From positions 32,291,342-32,355,341 of the forward strand of contig NC_035172.2 of the NCBI RefSeq assembly GCF_001659605.2: DNA of 64,000 bases. Reading direction: 5' to 3'. Below are positions 46,101 through 56,981 of this stretch, one piece after another. Positions within the stretch are counted from its first letter, which is position 1. The number at the start of each line of letters is the position of its first letter. The DNA is from Manihot esculenta. Its lineage: Eukaryota > Streptophyta > Magnoliopsida > Malpighiales > Euphorbiaceae. The translations under genes were made by a program, and so were the position numbers. The notes under the pieces were generated by a model. The model searched no databases. It had not been told where the DNA came from and saw only the letters and a list, made by a program, of their open reading frames with translations.

Positions 46101-47956
46101 GTGAGTTTGGAACGAGCAAAATGATTAAAGCAAAAAATAAGAAGAAATTGCGGGGAAAGAAAGGTGAAGGAGCAGAAGGGTAGGAGCACGAACAGATAAA
46201 AAATAATTATATTTTTAATTTTATTGTAATTATATTTTATATTTTTTATTAATTAAATTTTAATATTTTAAAATTATTTTAATTAAATTATATTATTATT
46301 TATATCATTAAAAATTAATTTTGATATTAATATTATATCAGTATATCAATAATAACTTAAAAGTTTAGAATATAATTATAATAAAATTAAAATTATAAAT
46401 TTTTTTAATAATTATTTATTTCATTAACAATTTTTTTAAAAGATAAACGAATGAAGATTAAATTTATAATTTCAGATTGAATTACATATTCTTTTAGCTA
46501 TTTAATTAAGTCAGGTTAAATAATTAAATATTTAATCTATATATTATTATTATTATTATTATTTTATGTTGAAATTTATTTTAAATATTAATATAATTTA
46601 GAAACAAATTGTGAATGAGTATTATATTTGAAAGTTAAAAAAATAATTTAAAAAAATATTTTATTATTTTTAATATTTTTAAATTAATCATGTTATTATT
46701 TTATATTATTTTTTAATATTTCAAAAACTAATATATTTAATAATGTTATTTTATTAATAATAATTTTAAAAATAATATTAAATAGTAAATATATTAGAGA
46801 AATTTTAAAAAAAATCTTATGATAATAATTTTAATTAAAATAAAAGTAAAGTAAATTATTATTATAAAATTATTGATAAAAATAAAAAAATTAAATAATA
46901 ATATAAATAATATTTTTTAAATATATTTAATAATGAAAAAAAAATAATTTGATAAATTTATAAATCTTCAATTATATAAATAACGATAAATTCATTTAGT
47001 TGAATATTAAAAAAATAAAATTATAATAAAAATAAATATATAATTTTTTACAATTAATTTTAAATTTTAATGATATATCTTTCTTGTTATAATTTCGTTA
47101 AGTTTTTAACAGTAAACAGTAGATGAGTTCATTTATAATAATTTTAAAAGATAAAAGTTTAATTAATTAAAAAAATATAATAAAATTAAAATTAGATATA
47201 TTTTTTATTATTAACTTTTATTATTATTATTATTACAAAAGGATAAGAAAATTTCAAAAATTGTATCGGGAACGCAGACGGAGGAGGAGAGATTCCCTGA
47301 TTTCATGTGTTGTTTAAAGCTGTTTTTACTTAGAATTAGAAGACTTTGGGCGTTAAAATCAACATTATTAAATGTAATTAAAATTATCCCTAAACCCAAA
47401 GCATTCCCATCCCAGAAAACAAGTTGCATCTTCATTCTCTTTTTTTTAGTGCATTTAATACAAGATAACAAAGATGGGGAGGGAATTCTTAAAAATTTGT
47501 TTAAGATATAATTGGATTAATGGAAAAAATAGAAATATAAGATATTTCTAATTAAAACAAAATTAAGTAATTTTAAAATTTTATTTATTCTTTTAAAAGA
47601 AGAAATGAATTTTTTTTATGCTTAACATGGATATTGAATAATAGAAAATTTCATTGAAAAGCAATTTTTAAAACATAGTTTTAAAATATAATATATTTTA
47701 TGTGAAATAAATGGAAAATTAATCTTAATTTCTATAAAAAATAACTCCACAACACTTTTAATCATAAATAAGAAAACTCACGTTACCATTAACGCAACCA
47801 TTTTAAATTGTTACTCTATATACTTAATTGCAATTAGAGTTTGAAAATTACTCTGTTTGCTAAAAATAATATAAGAGTTTATTATTTTTTTTATCGAATA
47901 AAAAGTGCAGCTAAAATTATAATTTTATTAAATATAGTAAATCTTTATTAGATAGT
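43191..47956. other. Upstream region and AT-rich spacer
   Basis: No gene recognised over about 4.8 kb. The part to about 45230 is more mixed in composition and may contain distal promoter elements of the receptor kinase gene. An open stretch at 44947-45225 (plus) has no recognisable motif. From 45240 to 47200 the DNA is almost entirely A/T, with ATT repeats at 46543-46562 and 47219-47236. Confidence 0.55.
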
Positions 47957-48529
47957 GATATGACTCGATATTCGTCCAAAATATGTTACATGTTGGTAAT
48001 CTATTGTTGATCCATGTGGCAACACCCTTACACCTAAGGTACATAGACGTTATGGGTTAACCACTTATGATGTAGAGATAAGGTTTAAGATACATAGACG
48101 TTATGGCTTAACCACCATAACCACTTATGATGTAGAGATAAGGTCAACTGTAAGAAAAATGTCTAGTTCAGTAAAGGCTGCTTGTAGAGCTGGCCGAGTA
48201 TCTTAAAACAATTTATTACCATTGAAGGACATTACAAAGCAAATCTATAAAATACCTATTATCACATAGAATCTCTTATTTACTAGTCAGATTTTTTAGA
48301 GACACTACTAATTGACCATATTTTTTTATAGTATAAAAGCAACCTAGATACAGGTTCAAAGTACGCATTGTAATGCACTATTCTCAAACTCAAGTTCTCT
48401 ATTTATACTCGCCCTTCTTGAAAAATTTACTGATCAGAGCATTGAAGTGATTATCTCTAGGTGCCTACCATCTCACATTCTCCTTTTGCAAATTGAAAGG
48501 TCATGTTCAACTCTTTTTTTATCATATCA
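47957..48529 (+). repeat. 5' LTR of the deletion-derived element
   Basis: TGATATGACTCG...CATATCA. It aligns with 51552-52075 over GTTGTTGGTCCATGTGG-, CACCTAAGGTACAT-, TTACCATTGAAGGACATTA- and AGGTTCAA.GTACGCATT-type blocks. TATA-like TATAAAAGC lies at 48343. It carries an internal duplication of CATAGACGTTATGG...TTATGATGTAGAGATAAGGT that the 3' LTR lacks. Confidence 0.85.
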
Positions 48530-48548
48530 TTTGGTTCCATTGCCGAGA
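48530..48548 (+). other. Primer-binding-site remnant
   Basis: Immediately after the 5' LTR: TTTGGTTCCATTGCCGAGA, close to the TTGGTGCCGTTGCCGG-type sites of plant gypsy elements. Confidence 0.55.
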
Positions 48549-48649
48549 TCCCAATAATTTCTCTTGTTCATTTGGGATAAATCCGGCTTAGCCTTTCCAT
48601 TTACCTCTTCACTTAGAATCCTTTTCATTTCTCATACTTTACTTTTAAA

Positions 48650-50023
48650 ATGGCAAAAAATTTATAAGTTGTTGCTAAGTTTGCTGCCAATAGGGAAGCC
48701 ATCGTGTCCTCCACCCCTAACAGTGGACATGACACTCCTTTCATGGTTAATGAGATAGACCTCAATAATTTAAACAATGAGCAGATGATGCAATACATTA
48801 AAAAGCTGCGGACAACTCTCGAGGAATATAAAGTTCGGGAGGAGGCCTTATTCATGGTCCTAGAATAAGAGAAGAAGCTTTCTTCAAGACCCTAAAGACC
48901 CAGACAAAGGCAATTCACATGTAGTCTAAAGGAAATGCACAAGTTGAGGATGAGAAATCATCGGACAATGCCTCAAAAGACGTTGATTGGAAGTTGGTTC
49001 ATGTTGTACAAATGTATCAGAAGGAACAAGAGAAAGATTATGCTCTATATGATGCCTCGCTCCTATCAGAGGAAATCCTCGCAGAGACCTTTCTCACGAA
49101 ATTCAAGCTACCTAGTTTGGATAAGTACAACGGGACAATAGAAATTATACCAACATTTGAGTCCAGGTTCCATCAATAGCTTTACTCAGCTTGCTATTCT
49201 TTTTAAATCTAAATTATTACATGCATACCTCCCAAAAAGCTCTCATCCGACTTGCATAAAATTCGGTAGGTGAGGGTGAGTCTTTAAGGAGTTGTATCTC
49301 ATGTTTCAACGCTGAGACGATACAACTTGAAGAGTTAAAACATGAAATAGCCTGTGAGGTGCTAAATAAGGGAACTCGTAATATAAAGTTCATGGATTCA
49401 TTAATCAAGAACCCAACGACCACCTATCAGCAGCTGATAGAAAAAGCTCAAAAGTACATACAATTAGACGATGAAATCCAGGCTTTAAGAGAGGATAAGA
49501 AGATAAGTCAGAGTAAAGCCTAGAAACAAGAAAGGCGAGACTATGAAGAAGATTGGAAGAATTATTCCATGTCACGAGGGAGGGAAGAACGAAGTAAGTA
49601 TAGGAATTATACTCCACTAAATGACTCACGCACACATATCTTGATGTGGATCGACAAAAACAATAAAGAAGTCAGATAGGCCGCCAAGCTTGACCTAGAC
49701 AAAGCAAGCATGCAAGACAGAATAAAGTATTGTTGATTTTATGAAGATCATGGACACACTTCAGAAGAGTGCAGGTAACTAAAAGACGAGATTGAAAGAC
49801 TCATTAGAGATGAAACTTTGAGGAGGTTTGTTAGAAAATATAGAGAGGAAAGGAAATCAAAATCTAAAGTAAAAATACTGGTCAATTCTGATGACAATGA
49901 ACCTGTAGGGGTTATCCATATACTTGCAGGGAACCAAGTGACAACAAAGAAACAAACACTTACCAAGATGAGCATTTATAGAAATAAAATCTCACAGATA
50001 TTCAACGCCCGAGTCAAACTCTG
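48650..50023 (+). pseudogene. gag of the deletion-derived gypsy element, broken
   Basis: Starts ATG at 48650 (MAKNL-stop-VVAKFAANREA), continuing with EIDLNNLNNEQMMQYIKKLR. Later blocks are KFKLPSLDKYNGT (49101-49139, start of the Retrotrans_gag domain), YQQLIEKAQKYIQLDDEIQA (49418-49477) and a zinc-knuckle remnant YC-stop-FYEDHGHTSEEC (49729-49776). Then come ETLRRFVRKYREE and the acidic DDNEPVGVIHILAG that precedes protease in Tat-like elements. Multiple stops and frame changes make it inactive. Confidence 0.8.
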
Positions 50024-50034
50024 ATGCTTTAATA

Positions 50035-50200
50035 TAGAGGATGTAGCCTTTGAACGGTTTAACGTAACAAGCGGAGATGTTGTGTCTGGTAGGTTAGGCG
50101 ACAATTAGAAGGAACCATACAAGGTCTCCAAAGTTATTCGTCTTAGTGCTTATAAGTTGGCCAAGTTAGATGGCTGTGTCACTTAACTTTCCTAGAATAT
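50035..50200 (+). pseudogene. pol tail fragment
   Basis: Reads RLGDN-stop-KEPYKVSKVIRLSAYKLA and KLDGCVT, the conserved LGPNWEGPYKV...AYKL end of gypsy integrase. It sits directly after the gag end, so the bulk of pol was deleted between about 50023 and 50040. Confidence 0.75.
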
Positions 50201-50296
50201 TTGTAATTCACGAAAAAGTTATCAATAAAGTTATGATGTATTTTTCAATTCTTTTAGTGATTGAACTAGAATTATAAGAAACGATAGATTATCGAA

Positions 50297-51235
50297 AGCG
50301 AGTAAACCGCTAAGCGAGTCTTTGGGTGTTATTTTCAAAAGACTAACTAAATACAAGTTTCTACCAACAAGCGCCATAAGGCAAGTAACCTCTAGGTGAA
50401 GTTTCGAGTGTTAGTCCCAAAAGATAATAATTAAAGGCAAGTGTCTACCAACAAGCGCCACAAGGCGGATAACCCCGAGGTGAGCCACAAGGGGGGTAAT
50501 TGTCAGGTGAGCCATAAGGTTGGTAAATGCCAAGCGAGTCAAAAGGCGGATAACTACCAAGCGAGTCAAAAGGCAGGTAACCACCAAGTGAGTCTTCGGG
50601 TGTTAGTCCTAAAGATAATAATTAAAGGCAAGTTTTTACCAAAAAGCACTACAAGGTAGGTAACTGTCAGGCGAATATTTGGGTATTACTTTTAAAAAAT
50701 AATAATTAAAGGCAAATTTCTGCCAAGAAGCGCCACAAGATGGGTAATCGCCAGGCGAGCCACAAGATGTGTGATTGCCAGGCGAGCCACAAGGGAGGTA
50801 ACCGCTAGACGACTTTTTCGAGTGTTAGTCCCAAAAGACAATAATTAAATATAAGTTTCTGCTAAAAAGCGCCACAAGGCAGGTAGTTGCCAGGCGAGCA
50901 ATAAGGCGGATAACCGTCATGCAAGTCTTTGGGTGTTAGTCCTAAAAGACAATAATTAAAGGCTAGTTTCTACTAATAAGCGCCACAAGGCGGGTAACTA
51001 ACTGTCAGATGAATCTTCGGGTGTTAGTTTCAAAAGACAATGATTAAATTTTTTTTTTTACCTAAGGCCACAAGGTGGAAAATTGTCAGGCGAGAAACTG
51101 GGTGTTAGTACCACACTATTATTAAAGTTTATTTTTTGCTAAGTAATCGCCACAAGGCGAGGAACCGCCAGGCTAGTATCCGGGTATTAATCACATATTA
51201 TTAAAGCTAATTTTTTTCCAAGTTACTTTTTTGCT
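50297..51235 (+). repeat. Compound tandem array in the 3' untranslated part of the element
   Basis: About nine diverged units with a GTGTTAGTCCCAAAAGA block, AATTAAAGGCAAGTTTCT, and one to four copies of a shorter unit GCCACAAGGCGGGTAA followed by CCGCCAGGCGAG. Core units are about 85 bases apart, longer where the short unit is multiplied (for example 50455-50590). Tandem arrays next to the 3' LTR are a known trait of Tat/Ogre-type gypsy elements. An open frame at 50441-50659 is only this repeat. Confidence 0.88.
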
Positions 51236-51540
51236 GTCAGATGGTGTTTTGAGTGCCGACTCTTAATAACAATTAGCAGAAATCCAAAATCTGGGAAAAA
51301 TGAAGAAAAACTAAATACATTGCATTAAAAAGAGGAAAGTCAAGAAAATGAGAACAACCCATCCCTCCAAAGGAAAGATTTATATTACTGATATGACGAC
51401 TGGTTTTAATGAGTCTCGAGAAGCGAAGCATCCCAGACATGTGAGGCAATATAGGACAAGAAGCTAATTTAGTAGCACCATGTGTTTAGGTAATGTATGC
51501 CAGCTACAGACTTTCGAATGTGAAAGAATCAAAGATTTAT

Positions 51541-51548
51541 AGGGGAGC
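51541..51548 (+). other. Polypurine tract
   Basis: AGGGGAGC three bases before the 3' LTR start. It is the usual second-strand priming site position. Confidence 0.5.
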
Positions 51549-51551
51549 TTT

Positions 51552-52075
51552 TAATATGACTCAGTACTCGCTCAAAATATATTATATGTTGACGACCTGT
51601 TGTTGGTCCATGTGGTGACACCCGTACACCTAAGGTACATGAGTATCATGGCTTAATTACTTATTATTTGGAGACAAGATCGACTGTAGGAAAGATGTTC
51701 GGATTAGCAAAAGCTTGCTCCATAGAGCTGGCCAAGACTCTTAGAATAGCTTATTACCATTGAAGGACATTATAAAGTAAATTTATAGAATACCTACTAT
51801 CACGAGATCTCTTATCTACTAGTCTGTACCAGTCGAATTCTTAAGGACACTACTAACTATTCCTCTTTTCTTACAATATAAAAAGCAACTTGGATATAGG
51901 TTCAAGGTACGCATTCTAACATACTCTTTTCAAATTCAAATTCTCTATTTACACTTATTTTTCTTAAAAAGTTTATTGACTTGAGTATTAGAGTGATTAT
52001 ATCTAGATGCTAACCGCCTTACATTCTCCCTTTATAGATTGACAGGTCATATTCAACTCCTTTATAGTTATATTA
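51552..52075 (+). repeat. 3' LTR of the deletion-derived element
   Basis: Begins TAATATGACTCAG (first G lost) and ends about GTTATATTA. It pairs with 47957-48529. Confidence 0.82.
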
Positions 52076-53079
52076 TAGTAAAAAAGTGGATTTTTTAAAA
52101 TAATTTTAAACAATTATTAATTGTTACTCTAATAATATTAAAATAATAATTATTAAAATATTATTATTTAAATTCTAAAATATAATAATATTGATTACAG
52201 AAAAAAATCAAAATATATATCATAATTTTCTTTTCAAATAAAGTTATAGGCCAAAGGGGACATCCCAACCATCTCCATTAATACCCACTTAAGTTTGTTT
52301 CTCAAGCCATGGAAATGGTAGGGAACCCTCAATTATCATTTTAATTGGATTTTTTTAAAAAGAAAAAGGAGCAACACAAATTTAATGGCATGGATTGATT
52401 GCTCCTAACACTACATGACATAAAATGGGTTCATCATTAATTTTCTTCTTTTTAATCCACGTCTTGTTATTGTGGGAGTAATCCATATCTCATAAAAACA
52501 ATTAAAGCTGCTTTAATCTCTTATGTCTGCCTTTCATGTTTAATTAAACTCATTAATTAATGTTAAGATGCATCAACTAAAAGTAATTAGAATGATCAAT
52601 GTTTATCTATGCTCAAAATTTAATTATATATATATACACATATATACACTATAATTAATATATGATATATTCGTAAATATATTCTCATAAAAATTCAATT
52701 TTTCTTGGGAAAGTTTATTTCTTATAAATAAAAGAGGAAAAGCACCGAATGAACTAACTAATTTGTCAATATATATATTTTTTAATATATTAAGTTAAAC
52801 CATTATTGATTTGGTTGTAATACAACACTAGTTTTATAAAATGAAATATTAATAAAATTAGCATTAACAAAAGTAATTTGATGGTGATCAAGCGATGTTA
52901 CTAATAGATCCACCTTAAAACATTAGAAAAATAAATTCATTACATTTCAAAATGATGAACCTTTCCTTCTACAATGTCTTAAAAAAATGGTCACATTTAT
53001 GATAAACCTAATTTTTAATTTTTCTATAATACCCATATAAATGCCCATTTTCTTAGATAATAAATTAGTATGCTAAAAT

Positions 53080-53115
<36 letters not shown>

Positions 53116-53232
53116 CCATTAATCCTTCAACCTGTATAGAAAAAAGCAATTTCCATAAAGAATTTTATGCCTTTATGATGTAATTAATTGTCAAAAAGAA
53201 GTATCAAAGTGACTAATTTATATTATCATTGA
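52076..53232. other. AT-rich spacer
   Basis: No gene recognised. A (TA)n microsatellite of about 13 units lies at 53079-53105. Confidence 0.65.
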
Positions 53233-54100
53233 TGTAACATCCATCAAAAAAAGTTATAAATTGTCATCACAAGATAAAAAAAACGTGGTAGAAATCTGAC
53301 AAGTGGAAAACACAGTCTCGTCTGAGAAAAAGGAGACTAATAATTTAATACTCAGATCACCGTCATGACTAGTCCATTCCCTCGATAGGCCGAGTCTTAG
53401 CACAAAATTACTGTTATCAGGCACACCCCATTTCGCTTGAGAACACAGGATTACCAACTTATTAGCTGACGATATCTCTTATCGAGTAGCCGACAATGTT
53501 TCTTATAGAGAGTAGCTGGCCACATCATCGCCGGATTCTCAGGAAATGTTATGTATATCTCCATCTACTTGCAGTATAAAAGGAGAGCAATAACAGAGAT
53601 AAATGTATGTTATCTCTAATACTATAAAAGCTTTGAGTCATCTATTGTATTCTCTCTATTTTTCGAGGTACTAACTTGAGTATCGGAGTAGCTACTATGA
53701 GTACCTACTACCACCTCACGACTCCTGTCTTGCAGGTTTTAGCCATCCACAGCACGATATTGCTCCTCCTTTATACTGCAAGTAGATGGAGATAAACATA
53801 GCATTTTCTGAGAATCCAGTAATAATGTGGCCGGCTACTCGATAAGGGACATCGCCAGCTAATAAATTGAAAATCTGACAATCTCAGACGAGATGGGAGT
53901 ATGCCTGATAACAGTAACTCTGTACCAAGACTCGACCTATCAGGGGAATGGGCATGTCATGACGGTGATTCAGGTGTTAAAGTGTCCGAGTCTCCTTTTT
54001 CTTGGGCGAGACCACGTTTCCCCCTTGTCAGATTTCTTCCATGTGTCCCTTATTTTGTGATGACAACTCATAACTTACTTTGGGCGGATGTTATGTAACA
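53233..54100. repeat. Large imperfect inverted repeat made of LTR pieces
   Basis: The left arm (53233-53600) and right arm (about 53755-54100) are inverted copies of one another. Left TGTCATCACAAGATAA pairs with right CCTTATTTTGTGATGACA; the left arm has TCCATCTACTTGCAGTATAAAAGGAG and the right arm CTCCTTTATACTGCAAGTAGATGGA. The 150-bp centre continues the left copy (TATAAAAG, then TTCTCTCTATTTTTCGAGG and a CACCTCACGACTCCTGTCTT end typical of an LTR). So it looks like one LTR (53233 to about 53750, TGTAACATCC start) facing a truncated LTR in reverse. Arms are about 75-80 percent alike by eye. Frames on each arm mirror one another and are not genes. Confidence 0.85.
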
Positions 54101-55058
54101 TTAGAGGTCCCTCCACTAGTCTTATTTTCTTCAAATTCGAAAGGGATATCTTTTACCGAGGTCTGAGACACGTGGCTCCTCGGGATTGGCTCTTTGCTAC
54201 CCATGTTGCTTCGTGTACTGATCCTTTGATGGCAACAATGATGTTTATTGTGCCACATTTAATGCCTGCCTTCAAAACTATCTTTATAAAGGTCCATCGT
54301 CTTCTCCAAGTATCTCTTTTGTGTTTTTCTGTAACTTCTTTTTTAAGAGAAATTCACTCCTGTGGCTCCCTGCTTGCTTTTGTTAAAGTCTTTGCTTGTT
54401 TCATGGTAACTTTGTCGTCCTTTTGATATGGATAGGAACACCTCTTCCTCCCCTAATGAGGCCTCTATTTTCAGTTCCTACTCTGATGGCCCCAATTGAG
54501 TGCCAGCCCCATTGTTCCATTGAGGGAGACCTCCGCGAACAAGGGTGGCTCCTTTAGCGATATCCCGTCTATCTTCTCGGATGGTGACATGGATCGTTTG
54601 TATGACACCTATCACATTCTTCAAGTTTCTTTCTGAATTTCTGCTCTCTCTCCCCACGTTCGTGCTAGCAACCTGATTCCTGCCAGCAACACTATCATGG
54701 CCTTCGAGGAGCAGTTGAAGGTGGGTCTTCATTTTCTTTTAGACCCTTTCTTGGTGGAGGTCCTTCATTTTCACAAGCTTTCTATCACTCTACTTCGCCC
54801 TAATAGCTGGAGAATCTTGGTAGCCTTTCGGTTCATGTGTTTTAATAATCACATTGAACCTAGCGTAGCACTTTTCTCCCAGCTATACCAATTGGGTACT
54901 TATAAGAATGAGAAGTTCTAGTACTTAGTAAAAAATACTTGAATATTTTTTACCGGATGCCTTCTTTTTTAAAATGGCATAAGTTTTTTCCTCCATCGTA
55001 CTCCGGGGTTTTTGGGCACTTTTAAACTAGGTGACACTACTAGGTAGAGCTGAAGAAG
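54101..55058 (+). pseudogene. Fragment of a putative gypsy-type transposon gene (Transposase_28-like)
   Basis: ATG at 54428 opens MDRNTSSSPNEASIFSSYSD and closes after 23 codons. After frame breaks, 54697-54921 reads MAFEEQLKVGLHFLLDPFLV followed by EVLHFHKLSITLLRPNSWRI, the recognisable block of plant 'putative gypsy type transposon' proteins. The 330 bases before the ATG look like the leader of the same element. It is truncated on the right near 55058 by long-LTR family sequence. It is inactive. Confidence 0.65.
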
Positions 55059-55091
55059 TGTAACAGCCCGGAATCCGCTCTGCTACCAATC
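55059..55091 (-). other. Primer-site-like junction left of LTR E
   Basis: Read on the minus strand after LTR E: GATTGGTAGCAGAGC, close to the TGGTATCAGAGC site of this family. It is followed 13 bases later by CCGGGCTGTTACA, which itself looks like an LTR end. This suggests E is a 5' LTR whose internal region was lost almost immediately downstream. Confidence 0.5.
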
Positions 55092-55725
55092 TGTAACGAC
55101 CCGAAAACCGGACCGCCACCGGCACTAGGATCCAGATTGGTTTAAGGCCGCCGGGACCCGTAGCAAGCCGCTATACTCTCTGCGTACCTGATAAATCCCA
55201 TACATGATCAACATTGTCCATAAAACTTTGAAACTTTTCATTTCACTTTAAACCTTTTCATTTACCCAGCTTGACCTGTGCATGCCCTATATCTGAAAAC
55301 ATAGAACCCTTATACTAGAGCCCTCATCAAATGCTCTAGTAGGGTCAGCATACCCTATGTCAAGCCCGGTCCATAAACATTTCATAAAACATAAAAAGAT
55401 CCATGTACAAAGGGATTATCTATATACTAGGGCCAAGCACAAAACTATAACTCTGTATACATTACATGCCATAACATGTTTGTACATAACACACATCTTT
55501 ACTTACATCATGTCCACTAAACTTCTATTACATAACCAAAGCCCTGCTCTTACTCTTGCTGACTCTGACTTCTCTGGCCCTGAAAACATGGGGTTAAGGA
55601 ATGGGGTGAGCTATAAAGCCTAGTGAGCAGAACTATAAAAACATTTAAACAGATGTCATCATGGAATGCGTCATAGCACAAGTAAAGCACATCATGGATG
55701 GACTGACCCAAAAATCCCTCAGCTC

Positions 55726-55815
55726 ATTGCCCGACCCTCAAAGGGGCACCACAGGACTTCGTTACATAATAAACTGTATGCCCAGCCCTCTAAGGAGCAC
55801 CACAGGACTTCGTTA
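55726..55815 (-). repeat. Two-copy subrepeat in LTR E
   Basis: Two copies of GCCC.(A/G)CCCTC.AAGG(G/A)GCACC then ACAGGACTTCGTTACATAA, equivalent in place to the units of LTRs A, C, D and F. Confidence 0.85.
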
Positions 55816-56196
55816 CATAATACTCAGAGGGCTAATGGGTCTCCATGTTGTCCATCCCCATCCCCAATAAATAATGCAATGCGTCATCTTCGTGGTTACT
55901 AATGCAATGCAATACAACCTAACATAGCATTTATGATGCATGGAAACATGCTAAAACATTCATTACTTTAAAAACATAAGTTCAGTTCTACTCACCTCTA
56001 GCAACTGCTGGGCTAACTCTAGACTCACTCTGAAGCAGCTAACACTGCTTAACACCTCGATTCCTCAAGTCCGATCCTACACAGGTGGACTTAAATGAGG
56101 GATCAAACAACTCTAACATAGCTCTTAACATTCCCCCAAAACCCACTAAAATACCTCAAGCATGCATGGAAAAACAAGCAAAGAAAGGCTGGACAG

Positions 56197-56420
56197 GGCA
56201 CCTTCGGCGGCCGAACCCCCTCTCCAGAGACAAAACTCGGGCACTTTCGGCGGCACCTTCGGCAGCCGAACCCCCTCTCCAGATCCGAAAGGCAGGCATC
56301 TTCGGCGGCCAAAAGTCTGCTTCAAAGCTGAAACTCAACTTTCGGGGGCAAGGTTAGGCGGCCAAACCATGCATCCACAGGCAGCTTCGGCGGCCGAAAC
56401 TACCTTCGACAGCCGAACCT
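56197..56420. repeat. Palindrome cluster in LTR E
   Basis: TTCGGCGGCCGAAC, TTCGGCAGCCGAAC, TTCGGCGGCCAAAA, TTCGGCGGCCGAAA and TTCGACAGCCGAAC plus GGCGGCAC half-sites. There is more decay (C-to-T-like changes) than in copies D and F. Confidence 0.82.
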
Positions 56421-56981
56421 GAGTTCGTCCAGAACTCAGCCTCGCATGCATACAAGCCTCCCAAACCTTCCAAACACCCAAAACATGCATCCAACCTCTC
56501 CAAAACATGCATATGCCCTCAAACATGCACAAAGGTTAACCAAGCTTAAACTCCCACAAACAACACATATACACATAAATATGCATAAAGGGTACATAAA
56601 CCCTATCATGCACAACCATGCAAAATCCATGCAACTCATGCATTCCTAACCCTTTTCCCTTCATAAAACTCACTTAAAACATCATAAAAACCAAGGATCT
56701 ACACTTACCTCTTGAAGAACAAGAGCTGGTGCGACCTCAAACTTGAAGATATGGAGATCCAAGCTCCAAAAGTCTCCAAGCTCCACTTCCTTGCTCCAAG
56801 CTCACAACTCTTCAACACAAGGAGAAAACTCATGTAAACCTTGAAAGATTTGAAGAAAAACCATGAAAACAACCCAAGGAAAGCATGAACTCACCTTAGC
56901 CCAAGAATGGAGAGAAACCTCCCCCTTTTTCCGGGCAAAGGGCCTTTTATAGGCGGCTTGGTCAACCATTTCCAGCGGCCA

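Larger units (their letters stand above)
47957..52075 (+). mobile_element. Deletion-derived Tat-like gypsy element with both LTRs
   Basis: A plus-strand element with 5' LTR 47957-48529, primer-site remnant, broken gag (48650-50023), a short tail of pol (50035-50200), a 3' tandem array (50297-51235), polypurine tract and 3' LTR (51552-52075). Protease, RT, RNase H and almost all integrase are missing. Flanking ATAG occurs left (47953-47956) and right (52075-52078), compatible with a decayed target duplication but not exact. It would have depended on proteins from a full copy. Confidence 0.85.
55092..56981 (-). mobile_element. Long-LTR gypsy family, LTR copy E (5' end missing)
   Basis: Plus-strand start TGTAACGACCCGAAAACC. 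It carries the family blocks (TAAGGCCGCCGGGACCCGTA, ATCCCATACATGATCAAC, TGGGGTGAGCTATAAAGCC), a subrepeat block at 55726-55815 and a palindrome cluster at 56197-56420. It breaks off near 56981, inside the promoter-side region, where gypsy pol sequence begins. It is clearly more diverged from LTR F than expected for a pair from one insertion. Confidence 0.82.

Noticed and set aside
50441..50659. 72-residue frame with repeated SHKGGNCQV/SQKADNYQA units
   Set aside because: Pure translation of the tandem array; the frame is lost in neighbouring units.
50297..51235. Possible CRISPR-like array
   Set aside because: Units are diverged and directly adjacent with no unique spacers, and the DNA is a plant nuclear retrotransposon.
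53254..54098. Mirror-image open frames on the two arms of the inverted repeat
   Set aside because: The similar peptides result from the inverted LTR pieces and not from a pair of genes.
54478..54732. Minus-strand 84-residue frame
   Set aside because: Lies opposite the broken plus-strand gypsy-type transposon gene and shows no motif.
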